A stretch of 6,004 nt of DNA, from contig PWGH01000017.1 in NCBI GenBank assembly GCA_003555285.1, forward strand, positions 1 to 6,004, written 5' to 3'. Of the stretch, positions 1 to 4,716 are shown one piece after another (within the stretch, counting starts at the first letter, position 1; each line of letters begins with the position of its first letter). This DNA is from Thioalkalivibrio sp. (GTDB lineage Bacteria; Pseudomonadota; Gammaproteobacteria; Ectothiorhodospirales; Ectothiorhodospiraceae). The notes beneath the pieces are model-generated. The model was not told the DNA's origin and made no database searches. It was given only the letters and a program-made list of their open reading frames with translations. Position numbers and translations under genes: made by a program.

Positions 1-891
1 CGTGCCGTGGCCGCCGTGCGTTGGGAGGAGTTCATCGGCGAATACCAGGTGGACCTGCTCTACATCCCGTTCTTCCGTGCCGCCGAATTGCCGCCCGAGG
101 ACAGCATCTGGTCCCCGGTGGATCATCGCCGCGGCCGAATCATCGGGCAGCCCGAGGATCCGCTGCTGGCGCCGCTGGTCCGTGACGGCCACTTCATCGC
201 GGACGACGGCGGCCGCGGCGGCTGGGGCGTGCGGCTGAGCCGGACCGGGCGCGCCTTCGATCATGCCATCACGCTGCAGGATGCCCGGCAGTCCCTGCCC
301 TATTACGTGCTGGATCCGCGGGTGCGTGCCGCGTTGTTGGCCGATCCGACCGACATCCCCAGCGCGCTCGCCGCGTCCCCCACGACCTTCGAGGCCCGGC
401 ATCCACGCACCTGGGTCGTCGGCGGTGATGTGGGCTTTGCCACCGAGCGCAGCACCTGGCGCATCGAGGCCGCCTGGCTCAGCGATCAGCCGGCCACCAC
501 CGACGATCTGCGTTTGATCACGCTGGAAGCGGTGGAATGGGTGGTGGGTACGGAGTTCTTTCCCGGTGATCGAGAGGTGCGCATGAACCTGCACCTGGCG
601 GGCCGCCACCTGCTCGATGCCCCGCAAGCCCTGCTCGACCGGGAAAACGTCTTCTCGGTGTTCGGGGATGTGGAAGCGAGTTTCGCCAGGGATCGCTGGC
701 GCGCGCGGTTGCGCTTTTTTCAGGGGCTGGATGAGGGGGATACTTACCTAAATCCCCGCATTTCCTTTCTTGGTTGGGAGCCACATGAACTCTCACTAGG
801 GTATTACTACTTCGGCGGTGAGGAAAGAGCCTTGAACGGCTTCCATAGCGATCACGATCTCGTTACCCTAGGCTGGACTGTACAGTACTGA
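1..891 (+). CDS. Outer-membrane beta-barrel protein, C-terminal part (5' end outside window)
   Basis: The frame is open from base 1, so the gene starts upstream; the GTG at 7 is only the first possible start inside the window and has no signal peptide after it. About 296 codons are visible. The protein alternates polar and hydrophobic residues in short strands separated by charged turns (for example VVGGDVGFAT and WRARLRFFQGL), typical of a transmembrane beta-barrel. It ends in LVTLGWTVQY, a good outer-membrane beta-signal: a terminal Tyr with hydrophobic residues at positions 3, 5, 7 and 9 from the end (V, W, L, V). An early segment, VDLLYIPFFRAAELP, recalls large proteobacterial barrels of the DUF1302 type, but that family call is tentative; a general porin or export channel is also possible. 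The last 150 bp or so are less GC-rich and use rarer codons. It is separated from the EPS genes by about 500 bp, so it is probably a different transcription unit. Confidence 0.8.
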   Translation, partial: RAVAAVRWEEFIGEYQVDLLYIPFFRAAELPPEDSIWSPVDHRRGRIIGQPEDPLLAPLVRDGHFIADDGGRGGWGVRLSRTGRAFDHAITLQDARQSLPYYVLDPRVRAALLADPTDIPSALAASPTTFEARHPRTWVVGGDVGFATERSTWRIEAAWLSDQPATTDDLRLITLEAVEWVVGTEFFPGDREVRMNLHLAGRHLLDAPQALLDRENVFSVFGDVEASFARDRWRARLRFFQGLDEGDTYLNPRISFLGWEPHELSLGYYYFGGEERALNGFHSDHDLVTLGWTVQY

Positions 892-930
892 GGTCACTGC
901 GGCATCGAGTGCGGTGGACTCAGGCAAAAG

Positions 931-986
931 ACGGACCCTAAAGTACGGACCCTAAAGTACGGACCCTAAAGTACGGACCCTAAAGT
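931..986. repeat. Tandem array A: four perfect copies of a 14-bp unit
   Basis: Four identical, gapless copies of ACGGACCCTAAAGT lie at 931-944, 945-958, 959-972 and 973-986. An isolated CGGACCCT recurs at 1241-1248. The unit length is not a multiple of three and there is no open frame, so it is not a protein repeat. Perfect identity suggests recent expansion by slippage or active maintenance. Possible roles are iterated binding sites for a regulator or a variable-number locus; neither is shown by the sequence. Confidence 0.97.
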
Positions 987-1000
987 AAAGTTGAGGTCCG
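974..1000. other. Imperfect stem-loop formed by the last array A copy
   Basis: CGGACCCTAA (974-983) can pair with TTGAGGTCCG (991-1000) around a 7-nt loop. The pairing has six perfect outer base pairs, one mismatch, one G-T wobble and two A-T pairs. There is no T-run after it on the plus strand, so it does not look like an intrinsic terminator for the upstream gene. It could equally be read as a fifth, inverted copy of the array motif. Confidence 0.5.
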
Positions 1001-1254
1001 AAAATAGAACGGGATCCAGCTTGGCAAGAAAGAAGCGCGGATTCCAGTCGCATCACGCGCAGTAAGGCGGCACAAAATCCAGGACTTGCCGGAGGCGAAC
1101 GATGCACTCATCGCCAGAGGCGGTGTATTGACGCACCGCGGCATTTCCTGCATCCGCTCAAGATGCCCGGCAAAGGTACCGCGATGGAATGCCCGCTGGA
1201 ATCCCTTAAGGCATCCATTGAATCAGGGGCTTATCAGGCGCGGACCCTCTCATT

Positions 1255-1348
1255 GGTGCCTGTTCTTCAGGTGCCCGCTCTTTAGGTTTCAGTTATGAAG
1301 GTTCCGGTTGTTTAGGTGCCGGTCAGTTCTTTAGGTGCCGGTCATTGC
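1255..1348. repeat. Tandem array B: six degenerate copies of a ~15-bp unit
   Basis: The units begin with GGTGCC or a variant and mostly end in a CTTTA-like stretch: 1255-1269 GGTGCCTGTTCTTCA, 1270-1284 GGTGCCCGCTCTTTA, 1285-1299 GGTTTCAGTTATGAA, 1300-1314 GGTTCCGGTTGTTTA, 1315-1333 GGTGCCGGTCAGTTCTTTA (four bases longer) and 1334-1348 GGTGCCGGTCATTGC. The phase is kept despite substitutions, so this is an old, diverged tandem array rather than chance. It abuts the palindrome at 1349. The core CTTTAGG-CC-G resembles the reverse complement of array A. Confidence 0.85.
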
Positions 1349-1369
1349 GGTGATGGGATCCCTATCACC
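1349..1369. promoter_or_regulatory. 21-bp near-perfect palindrome, candidate operator or 5'-UTR hairpin
   Basis: GGTGAT (1349-1354) and ATCACC (1364-1369) are exact inverted repeats flanking the self-complementary GGGATCCC (1355-1362) plus one extra T at 1363. As DNA it could bind a dimeric regulator. As RNA it could fold into a stem of 8 bp with one bulged T and a GATC loop. It ends 25 bp before the chosen start of the export gene (13 nt before the ribosome-binding site), a position suited to repression or to modulating translation. No specific regulator is recognisable. Confidence 0.6.
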
Positions 1370-1381
1370 CTGAATCAGCAT

Positions 1382-1388
1382 GAGGAGG
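1382..1388 (+). promoter_or_regulatory. Ribosome-binding site that decides the export-gene start
   Basis: GAGGAGG at 1382-1388 is a strong Shine-Dalgarno sequence. It lies 6 nt before GTG 1395 and 3 nt before GTG 1392. It sits inside the frame that would begin at ATG 1380, which itself has no Shine-Dalgarno sequence upstream. This favours GTG 1395 as the real start. Confidence 0.7.
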
Positions 1389-1394
1389 ACCGTG

Positions 1395-2033
1395 GTGGCT
1401 ACTTTTTTTTCTCTCGGTAAATCAAACCCTCTGTTCCTGGTGATGCTCGTCAGTGTGGCATTCCTTCTTGCGGCGTGTGCGAGCAACCCCGATTACGCAC
1501 CGCCGCCTGTCGTGAGCGCCGATGATCGAACGGATTACCTGATCGGTCCGGGCGACAATATCAATATCTTCGTCTGGCGGCAGCCGGAACTCTCCTCGTC
1601 GGTGCCGGTGCGTCCGGATGGCAAGATCAGCACGCCGTTGGTGGAAGACGTGATTGCGAGCGGCAAGACGCCCACTCAGTTGGCGCGGGACCTGGAAGCC
1701 GAGCTTGCCACCTATGTTCGCGACCCCGTGGTCACCGTGGTCATCAGCCAGTTTGCCGGTCCTTATAGCCAGCAGGTGCGTGTGGTGGGTCAGGCGCTCA
1801 ACCCGCAGGCGATTGCCTACCGGGAGCACATGACCGCGCTGGACGTGATGATCGCGGTCGGCGGGTTGGCCGAGTACGCGGCCGGCAATCGGGCCAGCAT
1901 CATCCGGGTCGTGGATGGCGAGTCACACCAGTTCGGGGTCCGGCTGAACGACCTGATCAAGCGCGGTCGAATCGAGGCCAACGTGCCGATGATGCCGGGC
2001 GATATCCTGATCATTCCCGAGACCTTGTTCTGA
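1395..2033 (+). CDS. Short OPX/Wza-type polysaccharide export lipoprotein, XrtA/PEP-CTERM-associated
   Basis: This is a periplasmic or outer-membrane lipoprotein that carries exopolysaccharide across the envelope. From GTG 1395 it has 212 residues. A lipoprotein signal peptide (hydrophobic core about residues 12-27) ends in the lipobox LLAAC, with Cys28 as the lipidated residue. A Poly_export domain covers about residues 47-125, opening with YLIGPGDNINIFVWR and including PVRPDGKISTPLV. An SLBB-like beta-grasp domain runs from about 126 to the end, with VRVVGQALNPQA, LDVMIAVGGL and PGDILIIPETLF. This pattern closely fits the exporters of XrtA/PEP-CTERM loci (TIGR03027-like). It is much shorter than E. 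coli Wza and lacks Wza's C-terminal membrane helix, so it probably needs a partner pore. The start could be ATG 1380 (217 residues), but the strong ribosome-binding site at 1382-1388 argues for 1395. It is the first gene of the EPS set. Confidence 0.93.
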   Translation: MATFFSLGKSNPLFLVMLVSVAFLLAACASNPDYAPPPVVSADDRTDYLIGPGDNINIFVWRQPELSSSVPVRPDGKISTPLVEDVIASGKTPTQLARDLEAELATYVRDPVVTVVISQFAGPYSQQVRVVGQALNPQAIAYREHMTALDVMIAVGGLAEYAAGNRASIIRVVDGESHQFGVRLNDLIKRGRIEANVPMMPGDILIIPETLF

Positions 2034-2044
2034 CGGGTCCGAAT

Positions 2045-2065
2045 CCCGGTTCTGACGGAACCGGG
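2045..2065 (+). other. Hairpin in the gap between the export and chain-length genes
   Basis: CCCGGTTC (2045-2052) and GAACCGGG (2058-2065) form a perfect 8-bp GC-rich stem with a TGACG loop, starting 12 nt after the export-gene stop. Only TTCTG follows, not a T-run, so it is a weak terminator at best. More likely roles are attenuation or mRNA stabilisation that sets the level of the first gene against the rest. The hairpin overlaps short direct repeats of TTCTGACGG (2028-2036, 2050-2058) with a partial third copy at 2066-2071. Confidence 0.55.
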
Positions 2066-2156
2066 TTCTGATCTGTGCCGAGGCCGACGTGCCTCCATGC
2101 AGCAACGTCGATGAATCAGCCCGGTCGCGCCCCTCGGGTCGCGATCGGGGCGACTC

Positions 2157-2162
2157 GAGGGA
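2157..2162 (+). promoter_or_regulatory. Ribosome-binding site of the chain-length determinant
   Basis: GAGGGA at 2157-2162 lies 8 nt before ATG 2171. An in-frame TGA at 2165-2167 means ATG 2171 is the first possible start, so the start is well fixed. Confidence 0.7.
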
Positions 2163-2170
2163 TTTGATGT

Positions 2171-3721
2171 ATGCATGATCTTCTTGGTTTGGCCCTGGTG
2201 TATGTCCGTGGCATCTGGCGCTACCGATGGTTGGTCCTGGGCTTGGCCTGGGTCGTCTCGCTGGCGGGATGGGTCTACGTCACCCAGATTCCGGATGAGT
2301 ATCGCGCTTCCGCACGCGTTCATGTGGATACGCAATCGGTGTTGCGGCCGCTGCTCAGCGGTCTGGCGGTCGAACCCAATCTGAACCAGCGCATCGAGAT
2401 GATGACACGGACGCTGTTGACCCGTCCGAACCTGGAGCAGGTCGCACGGGCCACGGACATGCACCTGCACGCGACGACCGAGGCGGAGATGGAACAGGTC
2501 ATCGAAGGGCTCCGAAGCGGCATTCGTTTGCAGGGCACCAGCCGTGAAAACCTGTACACCATCTCGTATAACTCCGGGAATCCGCGTCAGGCCTATGATG
2601 TGGTGCAGTCCTTGTTGAACCTCTTCGTGGAGGGGGCTCTGGGCGGCGCCCGGTTGGACTCGGACATGGCGCAGCGCTTCATCGACGAGCAGTTGCGTGA
2701 GTACGAGCGACGTCTCGAGGCCGCGGAACGACGGCTGGCCCAGTTCCGGCGGGAGAATGTGGATCTGCTTCCCGGAACCCTCGGCACCTATTACCAGCGT
2801 CTGGAGGCGGCCCAGAACGAGCTGCGTCAAGCCCAGGTCTGGCTGCGTGAGGCCGAGAATCGCCGTGATGAAATGCAGCGGCAACTGACCACCGGCGTTC
2901 TTGAGGGGAACTCGACGCACTCGCTGACTCCCGCGCTGGATGAGCGCATGAACGACATCCAGCGGCGCCTCGACGAACTCACGCTGAACTACACCGAACA
3001 GCATCCGGACATCATCAGCCTGCGGCGCACCCTGGCCGATCTCGAGCGGCAGAGAAACGAGCAGACCGAGCTTCTGCGTTCGGGGCTGCTGGGGGGCGAG
3101 GCCTATCTGGATGACAACCCGATCTACCAGCAGATGCGGATGACCCTGTCCAATGCCCAGGTCGATGTGTCGTCGCTTCGCGTTCGGGTGGAGGAGGCGC
3201 AGCGCCGGGTCGACAACCTGCAGCGCATGGTGGAATCGGCACCGGAGGTGGAGGCGGAGTTGAAGCGCCTGGATCGGGATTATTCGGTCAATCAGCAGAA
3301 CTACATGGCCCTGCTGCAGCGCCGCGAGCAGGGAATGATTGCCCAGAGCGTCGAGGATCGGGGCGAACAGGTGCAGTTTCGGATCATCGAACCGGCGCGG
3401 ATTCCACTGGCGCCTTCCGCGCCGAATCGTCCGGTGTTGTTCGCGGGTGTGTTGTTGCTGGGCCTGGGCGTGGGCGGCGGTTTCGGTTTCATGGCCTCAC
3501 AACTTCGACCGGTCTTCGACGACCGCCGTCTGCTCAATGCGGTGACGGGTTTCCCGGTGCTCGGGACGGTTTCCCTGTACCAGGACTCGGGCCGCCGCCT
3601 GCGTGATCGCATCGAACTGCTGTTGTTCGGGGCGGCCGGCGCGTTGCTTCTGTTAGCCCTGGGTCTGGTGGTCGTGCTGGGCGGCATACATCTTCCGATC
3701 GTGGAGCGACTTTTCCTATGA
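2171..3721 (+). CDS. Polysaccharide chain-length determinant (Wzz/GNVR-type), XrtA/PEP-CTERM-associated
   Basis: This inner-membrane polysaccharide co-polymerase sets EPS chain length and couples to the tyrosine kinase encoded next. It has 516 residues, near the usual length for the XrtA-associated family (TIGR03007-like). The first membrane segment is at about residues 20-38, followed by the Wzz-type IPDEYRASARVHVDTQSVLRP. The large periplasmic part has coiled coils at about 168-239, 257-303 and 328-390, with the conserved NYTEQHPDIISLRRTL at about 274-289. A proline-rich stretch (P408, P412, P415, P418, P421) precedes the second membrane segment at about 421-440, as in Wzz proteins. After PVFDDRRLL and TGFPVLGTVSL comes a third hydrophobic segment at about 482-506. 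There is no Walker A motif, so the kinase is a separate protein, unlike one-piece Wzc. The stop overlaps the kinase start by 4 bp. Confidence 0.94.
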   Translation: MHDLLGLALVYVRGIWRYRWLVLGLAWVVSLAGWVYVTQIPDEYRASARVHVDTQSVLRPLLSGLAVEPNLNQRIEMMTRTLLTRPNLEQVARATDMHLHATTEAEMEQVIEGLRSGIRLQGTSRENLYTISYNSGNPRQAYDVVQSLLNLFVEGALGGARLDSDMAQRFIDEQLREYERRLEAAERRLAQFRRENVDLLPGTLGTYYQRLEAAQNELRQAQVWLREAENRRDEMQRQLTTGVLEGNSTHSLTPALDERMNDIQRRLDELTLNYTEQHPDIISLRRTLADLERQRNEQTELLRSGLLGGEAYLDDNPIYQQMRMTLSNAQVDVSSLRVRVEEAQRRVDNLQRMVESAPEVEAELKRLDRDYSVNQQNYMALLQRREQGMIAQSVEDRGEQVQFRIIEPARIPLAPSAPNRPVLFAGVLLLGLGVGGGFGFMASQLRPVFDDRRLLNAVTGFPVLGTVSLYQDSGRRLRDRIELLLFGAAGALLLLALGLVVVLGGIHLPIVERLFL

Positions 3722-4716
3722 GCCAGAATGATGCCGATCGCATGAGCCTGCTCGAGAAGGCCGCCAACCGCCTGAGTCACTCGGCGCCGCACAAGACCCG
3801 GGTTCAGGGTGCACCCGTGGCCTCGGCCTTCGCGGGGGGCGCGCAGGGTATCCCTCATGCATCGCCCGGTACGTCGGGTGCCGACCGGCCGGATTCCAAC
3901 TCCCGCGATCGCGGTCCTCACGTACCGCAGCCTATGGATCCGGATTCGCAGGGTCTGGACTCTCAGGGTCAGGGCGAGGCGGTGGCGATCGATCTGGCGG
4001 GTCTGAAGGCGAATGGCTACCTGACGCCGGATGGTGAGCGTACTCGCGTGGCCGAGGAGTTTCGCATCATCAAGCGTCCCCTGCTCGGCAATGCCTTCGG
4101 ACGGGAGGCCGCCCTCGTGCAGCAGGGCAACCTGATCATGGTCACGAGTGGGCATCCCGGCGAAGGCAAGACCTATACCGCGGTCAATCTGGCGATGAGC
4201 ATTGCGATGGAGATGGACAAGACGGTGCTGCTGGTGGATGCGGATGTCGGTCGCGCCCGGGTGCACGAGCTGCTGAAGGTGCCGCTCGGTCCCGGCCTGA
4301 TCGATCTGCTGACGGACCGGTCGCTGGACGTGAGCGACGTGATCATTCGCACCACGATCCCGAAGCTCCGGGTCATCCCGATGGGGCAGTATCACGCCAA
4401 ATCCACCGAGTTGCTCGCGAGCGACGCGATGCGGGATCTGACCCATGAATTGGCCACCCGCTATCCCGATCGCATCGTGATCTTCGACTCACCGCCGCTG
4501 CTGGCGACCAGCGAAGCCGTGGTGCTGGCCGGACTGATGGGGCAGTTGGTCTTCGTGGTCGAGGCCGAGCGCAGTCAGCAGCACACGGTGCGCGATGCGT
4601 TGTCGTTGCTCGATGACACCAAACCCGTGGGGCTGGTCCTCAACAAGATCCGCAGCGGCAGCCGTTCGGGGTACTACGGTTATGGCCACTACGGCTATCA
4701 CGGGTCCACGGCATGA
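3718..4716 (+). CDS. BY-type protein tyrosine autokinase, XrtA/PEP-CTERM-associated
   Basis: This cytoplasmic ATP-dependent tyrosine kinase is the partner of the chain-length determinant; phosphorylation cycles of such kinases control EPS polymerisation and export. It has 332 residues. MSLLEKAANRL at residue 9 is a typical N-terminus for this group (TIGR03018-like), followed by a low-complexity Gly/Ser/Asp/Gln linker at about 20-90. EEFRIIKRPLL at 113-123 resembles the oligomerisation helix of Wzc/CapB kinases (EX2RX2R, with Lys at the last position). Walker A is GHPGEGKT at 145-152 (Lys151). Walker A' is LLVDADV with Asp174 and Asp176. Walker B is IVIFDSPP with Asp257. The C-terminus carries a tyrosine cluster (Tyr319, 320, 322, 325, 327), the expected autophosphorylation tail. 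ATG 3718 overlaps the previous stop in ATGA, with only a weak GGAG-like site upstream, so translation is probably coupled. The stop overlaps the next gene in the same way. Confidence 0.95.
   Translation: MSQNDADRMSLLEKAANRLSHSAPHKTRVQGAPVASAFAGGAQGIPHASPGTSGADRPDSNSRDRGPHVPQPMDPDSQGLDSQGQGEAVAIDLAGLKANGYLTPDGERTRVAEEFRIIKRPLLGNAFGREAALVQQGNLIMVTSGHPGEGKTYTAVNLAMSIAMEMDKTVLLVDADVGRARVHELLKVPLGPGLIDLLTDRSLDVSDVIIRTTIPKLRVIPMGQYHAKSTELLASDAMRDLTHELATRYPDRIVIFDSPPLLATSEAVVLAGLMGQLVFVVEAERSQQHTVRDALSLLDDTKPVGLVLNKIRSGSRSGYYGYGHYGYHGSTA

Larger units (their letters stand above)
892..1394. other. Long non-coding, repeat-rich upstream region of the EPS operon
   Basis: These 503 bp lie between two co-directional genes. 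No reading frame here looks protein-coding: the longest plus-strand frame (1086-1298, TTG start) runs into the degenerate repeats and resembles nothing recognisable. The region is patchy in composition, with AT-richer blocks. It contains a perfect 4 x 14-bp tandem array, an imperfect stem-loop at its end, a degenerate 15-bp array and a 21-bp palindrome, each listed separately. I see no convincing sigma-70 promoter and no intrinsic terminator for the upstream gene. By position it should contain the promoter of the EPS operon. Confidence 0.7.

Noticed and set aside
1022..1036. Sigma-54-like promoter (TGGCAAG, 4 nt, AAGC)
   Set aside because: The GG and GC dinucleotides have the right -24/-12 spacing, and RpoN control is known for some PEP-CTERM genes. 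But the -12 element has AA instead of TT and the -24 has one mismatch, which is within chance. It would also leave a leader of about 350 nt.
1128..1156. Sigma-70 promoter based on TTGACG at 1128-1133
   Set aside because: The hexamer at 17-bp spacing is CATCCG, nothing like a -10 element.
1086..1298. Possible small protein of 70 residues
   Set aside because: TTG start, no recognisable motif, and its 3' part is made of the degenerate 15-bp repeats. A GGAG-like stretch lies after the start, not before it.
931..1348. CRISPR array
   Set aside because: The repeats are contiguous with no unique spacers, the units are only 14-15 bp, and no cas gene is present.
1382..1410. Intrinsic terminator ending in the T8 run
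   Set aside because: No GC-rich stem lies immediately before the T-run; the palindrome at 1349-1369 is more than 30 nt upstream, and the run lies within the coding sequence.
2128..2152. Stem-loop CGCCCC / GGGGCG before the chain-length gene
   Set aside because: Only 6 bp with a 13-nt loop; common by chance in GC-rich DNA and without a T-run.
1817..3004. Long minus-strand open frame of 395 codons
   Set aside because: It lies antisense to the export and chain-length genes, which have clear family motifs. Its product is low-complexity Arg/His/Gln-rich, typical of an antisense shadow in GC-rich coding DNA.
3301..4446. Long minus-strand open frame of 381 codons
   Set aside because: It is antisense to the chain-length and kinase genes, with no recognisable domain and a composition expected from complementing GC-rich codons.
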